Of a stretch of DNA of 64,000 bases, positions 1-8,625 are shown in pieces. This DNA is from Paenibacillus hemerocallicola (GTDB lineage Bacteria; Bacillota; Bacilli; Paenibacillales; NBRC-103111): the NCBI RefSeq assembly GCF_006265175.1, contig NZ_VDCQ01000022.1:1-64000 (forward strand). Reading direction: 5' to 3'. A program made the position numbers and the translations under genes. Every line of letters starts with the position of its first letter. Position 1 is the stretch's first letter. The notes under the pieces were generated by a model, which had not been told where the DNA came from, made no database searches, and was given only the letters and a program-made list of their open reading frames with translations.

Positions 1-100
1 AAAAGTAATCGGAATACGTCGCGAAGCTTCACGTCACTTTTGGGGGTGTTCTCGGGGGCTCCCCCCAGAAGTATCCGGACTAAGCTGCGGAGCTCCTGTT
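1..100. repeat. G5/C5 palindromic intergenic element, copy 1 (cut by window edge)
   Basis: The first 41 bases are identical to 333-373. They are followed by CACTTTTGGGGG, a CTCGGGGG/CCCCC inverted repeat (about 51-66) and a conserved tail GGACTAAGCTGCGGAGCTCC. The same layout recurs at 298-380, 26920-26991 and 47731-47811. Family name and function are unknown to me; it resembles a REP-type palindromic element. Confidence 0.7.
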
Positions 101-176
101 TGTCGAGAAAGCCAAAGAGAGCATTGAAATACAGAAGGGAGGCGGGGAAATGTGCGGAAAGCGGAGCGGCTGACTT

Positions 177-225
177 TAAAATCGAGTTGTACCCGCTTAA
201 ATTCGAAAAAGATAACTCGATTTTA
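177..225. repeat. 12-bp perfect inverted repeat between two palindromic elements
   Basis: TAAAATCGAGTT (177-188) and AACTCGATTTTA (214-225) are exact reverse complements separated by 25 bases. The stretch 100-297 holds no convincing gene. The open frame at 40-387 crosses both flanking repeats and has no ribosome binding site, so I treat it as chance. Confidence 0.5.
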
Positions 226-297
226 ACGGAACAGGAGCATATTCCCCGCTTCCCTGTCCTCGCCGCTTCCTCTCTTTGCAAGCTTTCTCAACTCTCC

Positions 298-380
298 CTT
301 CACTTTTGGGGGTTCTTCTCGGGGGGTCCCCGAAAAGTAATCGGAATACGTCGCGAAGCTTCACGTCACTTTTTGGGGAA
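298..380. repeat. G5/C5 palindromic intergenic element, copy 2
   Basis: CACTTTTGGGGG, then CTCGGGGGG/TCCCCG, then AAAAGTAATCGGAATACGTC and a GAAGCTTC dyad, ending in CACTTTTTGGGG. It ends just before the ECF sigma promoter at 388. The segment 333-373 repeats bases 1-41 exactly, so two near-identical copies bracket 50-297. Confidence 0.7.
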
Positions 381-387
381 AAGTTAG

Positions 388-413
388 GGAACCCTTTGCG
401 TCAAGGGCTCGTC
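388..413 (+). promoter_or_regulatory. ECF-type promoter, likely autoregulatory
   Basis: GGAACC at 388-393 and CGTC at 410-413 are separated by 16 bases. This is the usual architecture of ECF sigma promoters (GAAC-like -35, CGTC-like -10). It lies directly upstream of the sigma gene, giving a very short leader before the AGGTGA ribosome binding site at about 424-429. Confidence 0.6.
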
Positions 414-436
414 CAATACATCGAGGTGAACGAAAA

Positions 437-979
437 GTGGGTTTGGAATATTTGAGCACGCTGTCCGACAGCACGGACAAAAACGTCATTCTATCGGACT
501 TGATGGAGCGTTACGGCAACGATGTGTGGAATTACGCGTTTTTCCTGACGAGCCGTTTCGATCAGGCGGACGACATTTTCCAGGACGTCTTCATCAAGGT
601 ATATCGCAGCATGTTTTCTTTCCGCGGGGAATCGAGCGTCAAAACATGGCTGCTCGCGATTACGCGCAACGTCGCCAAGGACCACCGCAAGTCGGCATGG
701 GCCCGCCGGGTGCTCCTGATGGCGACGATCCGCCGGTCGGAAACGGCTTCCTCGACGGAAAAGGAAGTGCTCAGCCGAATGGTGAACGGCGACATCTGGA
801 AAGCCGTCATGGATTTGCCCGAGAAGCTTCGGGAAGCGCTGCTCCTATACGCCCACCATCAGTTGACCGTTCCCGAAATCGCCTCCATGCTGAACATTTC
901 GCAGGGTACCGTCAAATCGCGGCTCCACCGGGCGAGAGCGAAGGTGCCCGCCATTTTGAAGGAACAATTGATCGATTAG
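437..979 (+). CDS. ECF-family RNA polymerase sigma factor
   Basis: 180-aa sigma-70 family protein of extracytoplasmic-function type; it would direct core RNA polymerase to a small regulon. Region 2 spans about residues 17-85, with the conserved QADDIFQDVFIKVY core and a TWLLAITRNVAKDHRK segment. Region 4 spans about 118-172, with the helix-turn-helix VPEIASMLNISQGTVKSRLHRAR. The GTG start at 437 follows AGGTGA with about 8 bases spacing. An ECF-like promoter sits at 388-413, so the gene probably activates itself. Two bases separate its stop from an upstream ATG of the next frame, so it is almost certainly co-transcribed with the membrane-bound solute-binding-like protein that follows, the probable anti-sigma partner. 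The inducing signal is not known. Confidence 0.92.
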   Translation: MGLEYLSTLSDSTDKNVILSDLMERYGNDVWNYAFFLTSRFDQADDIFQDVFIKVYRSMFSFRGESSVKTWLLAITRNVAKDHRKSAWARRVLLMATIRRSETASSTEKEVLSRMVNGDIWKAVMDLPEKLREALLLYAHHQLTVPEIASMLNISQGTVKSRLHRARAKVPAILKEQLID

Positions 980-1008
980 CGATGTCTGACAGCGAGGAGG
1001 CGAACCGA

Positions 1009-2529
1009 TTGAAATCGAGACGAACGGATTGGGAAAAAGAACTCCGGCAGTTCCCTTTGAATCCGAAGGGCGTGCCGGCCAAACTAAAGCAAAGCGTGGA
1101 GGAACGAATCGCGATGGGTGCGACACCGAAACGATATACGGGCGGAGCTTGGGCCGCCGCCGTTGCCCTGCTGCTCGCCGCAGCCGTACTGGTTGCCGAG
1201 CGGGAACCGATACTCAGCCTGTTCAAGCAGGATAAGGACGAGCTTCCGTTCGATGTCACGACGGAACGGTCCGTCAAGGTGCATTGGATCGACGGCATGT
1301 CGTTCATGAGCCGCTACGGAGAAGCGTTCATTATCCAGCATCCGAATATGGACGTGGAGACGGTCAACTCGCCGCCCTATGATCCGCAGAAAGACCGGGT
1401 AGCCCAGTACGAGGAAATGATCGAGCGGGACAAGCCCGACGTCGTCTACTTGACGATGGACATTTACCGGGAGTTGGCCGATAAAGGCAAGCTGCTGCCG
1501 CTCCAAACTTTGATCGACAAGGACAAGTACAGCTTGGCGGGCTTCCGCGAAGGTGTATTGGAAACGCTCCGGAGCGTTGGCGGAGGCAAGCTGTACGGAC
1601 TGGCTCCCGAATTCCGCACCGAGGCGCTTTATTACAACAAATCGCTGTTCGATAAATACGGGATCCCGTATCCTGTCGACAAAATGAGCTGGGAAGACAT
1701 ATTCAGGCTGGCGCAGCGTTTTCCGGCCGACGGGGAAGGCGACGACCGCGTATACGGGTTGGTTACTAATTCGGCTTCGCCCTACGGAACGGCCGAGGCC
1801 GCCGGATGGACGATGGGACTCAGTATGATTAGCGCCGACGGCGGCAAAATGACCGCCGATACGGCGGCTTGGCGAAACATATGGCAATTCGTCGCCGACG
1901 GGGTCAAGAAAGGCTGGCTGTACGAGATGAAGCCGCGTACGGGCAGCATATCCGGCATCGACTATTACAAGCGGACCCCGTTTCTGACAGGCAACGCGGC
2001 CATGATGACAGCCAGCGCGAGTATCGCAACCGACTTGATCGAAGCGAAGAAACGATACAATTTGGCCGATTTCGCATGGGATATCGTCACGGAGCCGGTC
2101 GATCCGGCCAAGCCGGACATTTCGTCCTCCTATACGTTCGACGGCGTTTATGCCATTCCCGCGCAATCGGCCAATTCGCGGGACGCCTGGGAAATCGTCA
2201 AGCTGATTCATAACGAAGCGATGGCGAAAAAACTTTCTCTCCAATACGCAGGCGCCGTCGGCATAAGCACGCGCAAAAGCGTCTCGCTTCCGTCGAACGG
2301 CCGCCGGATGGAAGCTTTCAGCATACTGAAGCCCGATCCCGCGTTCTCGGGACGGACGGACAGATATACTCTGCTGCCCCGGGAGGCGTACAACGCGCTG
2401 TCGGCCGCCGTCACCGAAGAACTCAAAGCAACGGCCGCGGGAACGAAAAATCTCGACGCCGCCGTAAGCGCCATTCAACAACGCGGGCAGCAAGCGATCG
2501 AGAACGCGAAAGCGGCGGTGAAACCGTGA
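1009..2529 (+). CDS. membrane-anchored solute-binding-like protein, candidate anti-sigma sensor
   Basis: About 506 aa. Residues 1-45 are charged and predicted cytoplasmic, residues about 46-63 (GAWAAAVALLLAAAVLV) form one membrane segment, and the rest is an extracytoplasmic family-1 solute-binding fold. There is no lipobox. TTG at 1009 is preferred because GAGGAGG ends at 1000, eight bases upstream; the in-frame ATG at 982 has no comparable site. The fold is clearly paralogous to the next protein (shared ALYYNKxLFDxYGxPYP and KMSW). Position after an ECF sigma gene, with a short tail inside and a binding domain outside, suggests that ligand or binding-protein contact controls sigma release; this is inference. 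No classical zinc anti-sigma motif is visible in the tail. Confidence 0.75.
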   Translation: MKSRRTDWEKELRQFPLNPKGVPAKLKQSVEERIAMGATPKRYTGGAWAAAVALLLAAAVLVAEREPILSLFKQDKDELPFDVTTERSVKVHWIDGMSFMSRYGEAFIIQHPNMDVETVNSPPYDPQKDRVAQYEEMIERDKPDVVYLTMDIYRELADKGKLLPLQTLIDKDKYSLAGFREGVLETLRSVGGGKLYGLAPEFRTEALYYNKSLFDKYGIPYPVDKMSWEDIFRLAQRFPADGEGDDRVYGLVTNSASPYGTAEAAGWTMGLSMISADGGKMTADTAAWRNIWQFVADGVKKGWLYEMKPRTGSISGIDYYKRTPFLTGNAAMMTASASIATDLIEAKKRYNLADFAWDIVTEPVDPAKPDISSSYTFDGVYAIPAQSANSRDAWEIVKLIHNEAMAKKLSLQYAGAVGISTRKSVSLPSNGRRMEAFSILKPDPAFSGRTDRYTLLPREAYNALSAAVTEELKATAAGTKNLDAAVSAIQQRGQQAIENAKAAVKP

Positions 2530-2550
2530 CCGGATGGAGGATGAAATCAG

Positions 2551-3927
2551 ATGAAGCTGGATAGCATAGCGGACTCCCGGCTCGCCCGGACGGCGCTTAC
2601 CGTCTTGCTGACAATCCCGGTACTGCTTGCCGCTTGCAGCCAGAAGTCCGGAGACGATCAGGCCAAAGGAACGCTCCGCGTAGCGTATAGCAACGAGCAG
2701 TCTTTCCAATACCAATACGGCGATTACTTCGCCGTCAAGTTTCCCGATGTCGAGGTCCAAATTGTTCCGACCGAAGGGCTGTACGGCCCCGGGAAAAATT
2801 ATGCCGAAGAGTTCGAGAAGCTGATCCGCGAACAGAAGCCCGACCTGCTGATTACTTATTCCGGCGACTACGATAAATGGGCGGCGAAAGGGCTGCTGCT
2901 CGATTTGGAGCCGTTCGTGCGGAAATCCAAATTCGATCTGGACAGCTTCACCCCCGCCGCGATCGCCCAGCTGAAGGCGAACGGGGAAGGCAAGCTGTTC
3001 GGGCTCGCCCCGGAATTGACCAGCTACGCGCTGTACTACAACAAAGACTTGTTCGATCAATACGGCGTACCGTACCCGACCAACAAAATGTCGTGGAACG
3101 ATACGATGCAGCTCGCCCGCAGGTTTCCGGTCGACCCGGATCCCGCTAAGCGCATATACGGCATTCACGAGAAATATTCCACGCCGTTCGACTTCGTCAA
3201 CGATATCGCCGGCACCGAGAACGCCGCATACATGAGCCCCGACGGCAAGAAAATGACGCTGGACTCGGACGTGTGGAAGAAGGCGTTCCGCCAAGTGCTG
3301 GACGGCTTCCGGAGCGGGAACCTGTACTATTATTACAAGGACGGCAAGCGGGTCAATTACGGTCCGGAAGAGACGAAGCAGATGGACCTGTTCAGCTCGG
3401 GCAAAGCCGCGATGATGATCAGCGGCACGGAGCAAATGTTCCGCATGAAGCAATGGGGGGAGGGCAGCCTGAACTGGGACATCGTCACGGTCCCCGTCGA
3501 TCCGGCGAATCCGGACTTCACCCGCTACTTCAATGTGAATCCGATCTATGCCATATCGGCCAATGCGCAGCATGCGGAAACCGCCTGGAAGGTCGTGCAA
3601 TATTTCAACGGCGAGGAAGCCGCCAAGGTGAGTCAGAAGACGTCGGACGTATTGTCGACCCGTACGGCCTTCGCGAAAACGAAGGACGGCCGCAATCTGG
3701 AACCGTTCTACATGCTCAAGCGGCGCACGCCGGAGCCGGTGGATTACACCCCGCCCGCAACGTTCTACGCCAAGTTCCACACTCCGTTCGAAGCGCTCGT
3801 TATCCGGGCTATGGACGACGCGGTCAAAGGCCGCCTCACCGACGAAGAAGCCGTCAGGGTCATTCAGGCGGAAGGCCAGGCGCTGCTCGACCAGGCTTGG
3901 ACGGAAGAAGCCGCCCGGAGCAAATAA
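2551..3927 (+). CDS. extracellular solute-binding lipoprotein (family 1)
   Basis: 458 aa. An N-terminal signal peptide with lipobox LLAAC (Cys29) predicts a lipid-anchored protein outside the membrane. The body has the sugar ABC-transporter binding-protein layout (GKLFGLAPELTSYALYYNKD, NKMSW). A GGAGG site lies 9-10 bases before ATG 2551. No permease or ATPase gene adjoins it. It follows the sigma factor and its membrane-bound paralogue in the same operon, so it may serve the sensing circuit or feed permeases encoded elsewhere. The ligand is unknown; the family usually binds oligosaccharides. A hairpin terminator follows at 3967-3997. Confidence 0.85.
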   Translation: MKLDSIADSRLARTALTVLLTIPVLLAACSQKSGDDQAKGTLRVAYSNEQSFQYQYGDYFAVKFPDVEVQIVPTEGLYGPGKNYAEEFEKLIREQKPDLLITYSGDYDKWAAKGLLLDLEPFVRKSKFDLDSFTPAAIAQLKANGEGKLFGLAPELTSYALYYNKDLFDQYGVPYPTNKMSWNDTMQLARRFPVDPDPAKRIYGIHEKYSTPFDFVNDIAGTENAAYMSPDGKKMTLDSDVWKKAFRQVLDGFRSGNLYYYYKDGKRVNYGPEETKQMDLFSSGKAAMMISGTEQMFRMKQWGEGSLNWDIVTVPVDPANPDFTRYFNVNPIYAISANAQHAETAWKVVQYFNGEEAAKVSQKTSDVLSTRTAFAKTKDGRNLEPFYMLKRRTPEPVDYTPPATFYAKFHTPFEALVIRAMDDAVKGRLTDEEAVRVIQAEGQALLDQAWTEEAARSK

Positions 3928-3966
3928 CGGCGGCAAGCTCCGCCTGACTGCGCCTCACAATCTATT

Positions 3967-3997
3967 AGCCGCCTCCGCGATTTCGCAAGAGGCGGCT
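3967..3997 (+). terminator. rho-independent terminator of the sigma operon
   Basis: AGCCGCCTC (3967-3975) pairs with GAGGCGGCT (3989-3997), followed by TGCTTTGCTTTAT. The T tract is interrupted. Confidence 0.6.
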
Positions 3998-4036
3998 TGC
4001 TTTGCTTTATCGACACCGGAATAAATAAACGGAAAA

Positions 4037-4054
4037 GCCTTGGCGGTCCAAGGC
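4037..4054 (-). terminator. rho-independent terminator of the minus-strand carbohydrate locus
   Basis: On the minus strand GCCTTGG-ACCG-CCAAGGC forms a 7-bp stem followed by TTTT. It lies just after the stop codon of the beta-helix gene at 4072. Confidence 0.75.
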
Positions 4055-4071
4055 CCTTTTCCGCGTTCGCA

Positions 4072-6114
4072 TTACTCCTGAGCGCCGACTGCGATGCCGT
4101 CCAGCTCGCTGGCGGGCGCACCGTTCTTGATACGCAAGCGCCCCTCGCTGTCCACCCATAAACAATAAGCTCCCAGCTTCAGCATCCCGGCGTTCCACGC
4201 ACCGTCCACCTTGAAGCTGTCGCCGGCGGCCAGCTCCAGCAAATCCGTCCCGCCCCGCCTAAGCTCCACGTCGCTGACCGTGCCGTTGCCGAGTCGCAGC
4301 CGCGAGACGCCCGACGAGATTTGCAGCATAATGCGCGACGCCTGATCTCCCGTAAGCGATGCCTCGAACGGCCTCGCGTCCCCATAGCCGCTGTCGATTA
4401 CCGCCTCGAACGCTTTCGGCGCCGAAGCGGCCCCTTTCGGCATACTGACCCGCATCTCGGATTGCAGGTCGAAGCGGAAAAACCTCCCTTTATCGGCAAT
4501 CGGGGTCGTATTGGCGCCTGTCAAGTAAACGCCGGACAGCAGCTGGCTTTGCCCGCTCCCGCCGTTGCCCATCACGATTACGCCGCGCTGCCGCGCCGCA
4601 TCGCCGGATATAGGGCAGTTGACGAAACGGATCTTGCTCGGACCTTTGCCGCCTCCATTGCCGATCAGAATGCCGATGGCGTCCGGACTGTCCCACATTC
4701 TGATGTTCGAGCCATAGAAATTGATATTTTGGCATCGCCCGATTTCCACCATACGCACGTTGCTTTCCACTACAACGTTAGGATAAGTCGTGCCCGGCGT
4801 CGTTCCGCCCAAGTAGTGAATATGTCCTCCGTGCACGTTGACGTGCGTGGCGAAGGTCGAGCCGCGGTTGCAGTCGATGCGGATGTAGCATTTATTGCCG
4901 CAATCCCGCAGCACCGGGCCGAAAAAATTGAACTGGTTCGTCCGGTCGCCGGTCTGCTGGACGCTGTCGACGATTTCCAAGAGCGCTTCGTCCTGATAGA
5001 TCCGCTTCCAAAACCGGTTGCCGGCCGTGCCGTTGTTCGTATGATACGTCAACGGGTCCCGGTTCGTATGCGCGATCAGGCATTCGTAATCCTCGGCCGG
5101 TACTAGCGCCCAATGATCGGGGCTGGATACGGGATCGTTGCCCGAGTTGCCTGCGGCCATGCTCGCGTAGTTGCGGCCGTCGCCGGCCAGTACTTTGTCG
5201 CTTACGCTATACACGGTAGTCGGCGCATAGGGGGCCGGCTGCCGCCGAGCCCGATTGCCGACCGCATAAGCGGAAGCGCCCGACCAGTCTGCCGGAGTAG
5301 GAAACGCCTCCCGGCTTTGGCAGTTGATCGCTTTGAACCCCCACGAATTCGATTCGCGGATACGGTCGTAGCGGGCGGCATAACCGTAGCTGTTCTCCAC
5401 GCGCACGTTGCGGTGCTCGATATGATCCAGGTGGTAACAGTCGAGACCGCGGCACAAAAAGGCGCAATCGAGCCACAATCCGTCGATATGGCAAGGCCAG
5501 TGGTAGTAATCCGTACCGCCCTCCCGCTGGATGCCGACCAGGAAATCGCCCGTGAAAGGAGCTTTGGCGAGCAGCTTTCCTTGACCGCTTATCGTAACGA
5601 AGCCTTTGTTTACGACTACCGTCCTGCTTACCGCATAGACGCCCTCGGGAACGAGCAGTACATCCCCTTTGCCGAGCCGCGCTATGGCCGAATCGAACGC
5701 CGGCCAATCGTCGGTCGCACCGTCCCCGGCAGCCCCGAACCAGCTTACGGAAATCGCGCCGCCGAACTGTCGGACCCAGCAGCCTCCGCCTGACGCCGGA
5801 AACCGCAAGCCGCAAAGCGCGGCAGTGGCGTGATCCGGTACGGCTGCGGAGTCATGGACGAAAATGCCGCCGCGCTGCGGATCGGCCCATACGACGCAGT
5901 GCTCGCCGCTGCCGAGCGCCAGAAGCTCCTCCAGCGTTTGTACGCATACTGCGGCATCGCCGCCGCTCATGAGACTCGCGACGCTTCCCCCTCCAGGAGA
6001 AGCGACCGCGACGCTCGTCACCCCCAAAGCCGTCGCCGCACCCAGCGAAGCGAGCAGCTTTCTTCTGCTCATCGTTTTGCCCCGTTCCGCCTCTTCCTCT
6101 TTATGCACAGTCAT
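4072..6114 (-). CDS. Tat-exported right-handed beta-helix protein (pectate-lyase-3 / GH28-related)
   Basis: 680 aa. The N-terminus carries a twin-arginine signal (SRRKLLASLG at about residues 15-25, then a hydrophobic stretch to ASPGGG). Around residue 125 the motif WFGAAGDGATDDWPAFDSAI is the hallmark of pectate-lyase-3 beta-helix proteins (phage tailspike and GH28-related enzymes). Downstream sequence shows repetitive short strands with Asn/Gly-rich turns. AGGAGG lies about 8 bases before ATG 6114; an internal ATG at 6072 right before the Tat motif is a weaker alternative. It is the last gene of a minus-strand locus with a sugar-binding lipoprotein and an FAD oxidoreductase, which fits polysaccharide breakdown or binding. 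Catalytic residues cannot be assigned by eye, so the substrate is open. Confidence 0.8.
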   Translation of the reverse strand: MTVHKEEEAERGKTMSRRKLLASLGAATALGVTSVAVASPGGGSVASLMSGGDAAVCVQTLEELLALGSGEHCVVWADPQRGGIFVHDSAAVPDHATAALCGLRFPASGGGCWVRQFGGAISVSWFGAAGDGATDDWPAFDSAIARLGKGDVLLVPEGVYAVSRTVVVNKGFVTISGQGKLLAKAPFTGDFLVGIQREGGTDYYHWPCHIDGLWLDCAFLCRGLDCYHLDHIEHRNVRVENSYGYAARYDRIRESNSWGFKAINCQSREAFPTPADWSGASAYAVGNRARRQPAPYAPTTVYSVSDKVLAGDGRNYASMAAGNSGNDPVSSPDHWALVPAEDYECLIAHTNRDPLTYHTNNGTAGNRFWKRIYQDEALLEIVDSVQQTGDRTNQFNFFGPVLRDCGNKCYIRIDCNRGSTFATHVNVHGGHIHYLGGTTPGTTYPNVVVESNVRMVEIGRCQNINFYGSNIRMWDSPDAIGILIGNGGGKGPSKIRFVNCPISGDAARQRGVIVMGNGGSGQSQLLSGVYLTGANTTPIADKGRFFRFDLQSEMRVSMPKGAASAPKAFEAVIDSGYGDARPFEASLTGDQASRIMLQISSGVSRLRLGNGTVSDVELRRGGTDLLELAAGDSFKVDGAWNAGMLKLGAYCLWVDSEGRLRIKNGAPASELDGIAVGAQE

Positions 6115-6179
6115 CCGATTAGCCTCCTCTGCTTGGGGTATCGTCTATGGTTCCACCTGTTAGCCGCCGTCCTCTATCG

Positions 6180-7460
6180 TCATTTCGTCGTCTGCACGAG
6201 CTGATTGATCTTTTCTTCCGCTTCGCGAAGAGCCGTATTCAAATCTTTGCCCAGCACATACTCCTTGAAGCTCTGGTTCGCGATCGCCTGAGCTTGGGAA
6301 TGATGCTTCTCCCGCACCGGCGCGGCAATGGAACGGCTCTTGAAAATGCTGCCCAGCCGCTTGCCTTTCAGAAACCCGACATCCGCTCCGAACTGCTGCT
6401 GCAGGGCAGCGTCCTTAAGAGGCGATACCCGTGCCGTCTTCCTCACGCTGAGCAGCTGCACTTCGGGCGAGGTGAGCACGTCGGCGACTAGCAGCGAAGC
6501 GGCGCGGTTTTTGCCCGTTCCCGTGACGACGATCGTATGGGAATCCACGTCGTTGCCGACATTCGGTTTGCCCGGAATGGCCGGATATTGGGCGACATCC
6601 CAGTTAAGACCGTTGTTCCCGGCCTCCTGCAGCTTCCATAAGATGTTGACGGTCCCGTACATGGCCAGCGTCTTGTCCTTCGTAAAGGTCGCTTCCCCCT
6701 TGCTCGACGCCGGATCCTTCGGTTCGTTGCCCGGTATCGTGTACACCCTCTTGACGATATCGAACAAGGTTCTGAATTCGGCGCTGTTCACGGTCGCCTT
6801 CAATGTCTTGTAGTCGACGTAAGCAAGCGCAAATTGGCGGGCTACGCGGCTGACCGATTCCGGGTCGAGCCCGCGGTACTGGATGCCGCCGTCTCCGCGT
6901 GTCAGCTTCTTCCCGAGGTCGATTGCATCGTCCCAGGTCATGCCGTCCTGCGGATAGCCGATCCCGAATCGGTCGAACAAATCTTTGTTGTAGTACAGAG
7001 CGTTGAAGTTCCGCGCATACGGAAGCGCATACAATTCGCCTTTGCCGGATACCGCCCGGATTACGTCGAGATACACCGGGTCGAAGCGGCTCAGATCGAT
7101 GCCCTGCTCCTTGACCAGCGGATCGAGATTGGCGGTCAGGCCGAGATCTTTGTATTGCGACAATACGCTGTCCGGAGCCAGGATGAGGTCCGGCACGTTG
7201 CCCGCCGCGACCAGCTCTTCGACTTTGCCGGACATTCGTTCGAACGAAATGTGCGGATATTTTTTGGTGACGGGCTCGTTCAGCAGCAGCTGGAAGTCTT
7301 CGTCGCTAATCGGCTGAACCTGCAAAATTTTCAAGGTCACCGGTTGCGCCGGCTTGTTGGCTTCGGCCGAAGGTACAACGCTTTCCCTTCCAGTCGAGCA
7401 CCCGCCAAGCATAGCGGCGGCAGCGGATAAACATACGGCTTGACGCCATCTCTTTTTCAT
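6180..7460 (-). CDS. sugar-type extracellular solute-binding lipoprotein
   Basis: 426 aa. The signal peptide begins MKKRWRQAV and ends in lipobox LGGC (Cys21). ATG 7460 has GAGGGGG seven bases upstream; a longer frame to 7520 has no such site. The body is a family-1 binding protein related to the two proteins at 1009-3927 (NALYYNKDLFDRFGIGYP, GMTWDDAIDLGKKL). No permease genes are adjacent. It is followed 65 bases on by the Tat beta-helix gene, so both probably share one transcript. The upstream region 7567-7606 contains four GTTAAC-like half sites, also seen before the FAD gene and the LacI gene at 11933, indicating shared repression. The ligand is probably an oligosaccharide, by family only. 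Confidence 0.85.
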   Translation of the reverse strand: MKKRWRQAVCLSAAAAMLGGCSTGRESVVPSAEANKPAQPVTLKILQVQPISDEDFQLLLNEPVTKKYPHISFERMSGKVEELVAAGNVPDLILAPDSVLSQYKDLGLTANLDPLVKEQGIDLSRFDPVYLDVIRAVSGKGELYALPYARNFNALYYNKDLFDRFGIGYPQDGMTWDDAIDLGKKLTRGDGGIQYRGLDPESVSRVARQFALAYVDYKTLKATVNSAEFRTLFDIVKRVYTIPGNEPKDPASSKGEATFTKDKTLAMYGTVNILWKLQEAGNNGLNWDVAQYPAIPGKPNVGNDVDSHTIVVTGTGKNRAASLLVADVLTSPEVQLLSVRKTARVSPLKDAALQQQFGADVGFLKGKRLGSIFKSRSIAAPVREKHHSQAQAIANQSFKEYVLGKDLNTALREAEEKINQLVQTTK

Positions 7461-7566
7461 TCGATTTCCCCCTCTTCTTTTGGGCAACGGAAAGTCCGCG
7501 GCGGCCATCAGCGCTTTCATGCCGCATTTCGGTTGAACGCTGACCGTCTGCCTGCTTTCGCATATT

Positions 7567-7606
7567 GTTAACTAAGTTAACTGTTTAACGAAATTATATC
7601 GTTAAC
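7567..7606. promoter_or_regulatory. cluster of GTTAAC half sites (candidate LacI operators)
   Basis: GTTAAC at 7567-7572, 7576-7581 and 7601-7606 with GTTTAACG at 7583-7590. The last two give a TTAACG/CGTTAA dyad. They lie about 110-145 bases upstream of the lipoprotein start at 7460. The same hexamer clusters before the FAD gene (11349-11378) and the LacI gene (13033-13073). The rest of 7607-7778 shows nothing recognisable. Confidence 0.5.
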
Positions 7607-7778
7607 TCAAAGTTAAAGCAACCCTTATTTATTGCTTTTCGCTTGAACATGTATCCGGACGTTTACGCCGATGACGGCGAGGTGGCGGGTATCGCTGCAG
7701 CAATTCGGCGGGCGTTTCGCTTTTTTACGGCAAGCTTACGTTCCAATGGGAGAAGTTTCATTTTGCATGCGCGGTTTG

Positions 7779-8625
7779 TCAGTAGTTCCCGATCGTCCCG
7801 CCGCTAGCGGAAGAAAATTTCCCGTTGGAGCGAAAATTGCGGTATTGCAGCGCCGCTCCGCTTGACGAACGCAAATCGAACAGGCTGCCGACGGATACGC
7901 AGTCGTCGACCCACATCTTATTGTCGGTCGCGAGTTCGCGGTAATCGCCGGACGGATCCGCAAACTTCGTATCGAATACCCGTCCGACGAGGGTTCGAGC
8001 CGCGCGGTATGTACGGGCGCTCCCGGCCTCCAGCGTCCATTGCAGTTGGTCGAACGTGCCGAGCACCACCGTTTTTCCCGGCACGGCCAGCAGGCTGACG
8101 CTTCTCGGGATCGTCGTGCCATTGAAGGCATGGGTGCGCGGATAAACCCCCTCATCGATATGCACGATGTCCGCATCCGGCATGGCCAGCGCTTTCCAGA
8201 CCGATTTGAACGCCGTCGCCGGAGTCAGACCGTCATTGAGATTATTTCCCGCGCTCAAGCTGACGTAATACGTTCCGCCCGCTCCGGTGAACTTATAGTC
8301 GGCGACGTCAAAGCCCGTTCGGATCGCCCCTTGCGTATCGCGGAATACGGTTAAGGGGACATCCGTCCAGCGGAAGCCGTCCGGCGGTCCGATCGCTGCG
8401 GTGCAAGCGGGGTTTGCTCCGCAATCTGCTGCGGTGTCGCAGTCGTGGCCGCCGTACACGTCCCCCCGTGACTGCCCCCGCGAACAATGTTGTTGTCGCA
8501 TTCAGTCCCGCGGCCAGCGCAACAGCGCCCCCGGCAGCCGCTCCCAGAAAAGCACGTCTTGACCACGCGTTAGCGTACTCTCCTTCGCGCGGCGCCCTCT
8601 TTCCCTTCTCCGTTCTTACCTTCAT
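7779..8625 (-). pseudogene. decayed Tat-exported beta-helix protein
   Basis: ATG 8625 with a GAGGAG site starts a protein with a Tat signal, SRRAFLGAAAGGAVALAAG. The frame then breaks at a run of six G (about 8462-8467, minus strand) and again at AAACCCCG about 45 bases further. Only after both shifts does the reading continue into a beta-helix body (IGPPDGFRWTD, GGTYYVSLSAGNN, VHIDEGVYPRTHAF). The body stops at 7779 after about 200 residues, much shorter than the 680-aa neighbour, so the 3-prime part is missing too. Sequencing error at the G run could explain one shift but not both shifts plus the truncation. It was probably a second polysaccharide-acting enzyme of this locus. Confidence 0.75.

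Noticed and set aside
40-387. 115-codon frame at the left edge
   Set aside because: It spans two palindromic repeat copies and the inverted repeat between them, with no ribosome binding site.
526-1008. Upstream in-frame extension of the membrane-bound solute-binding-like protein
   Set aside because: It overlaps the sigma factor in another frame, has Arg/Pro-rich shadow composition, and the GAGGAGG site points to TTG 1009.
1084-3936. 950-codon open frame on the minus strand
   Set aside because: It lies antisense to two well-supported solute-binding genes and is a GC-rich mirror frame without domains or a site.
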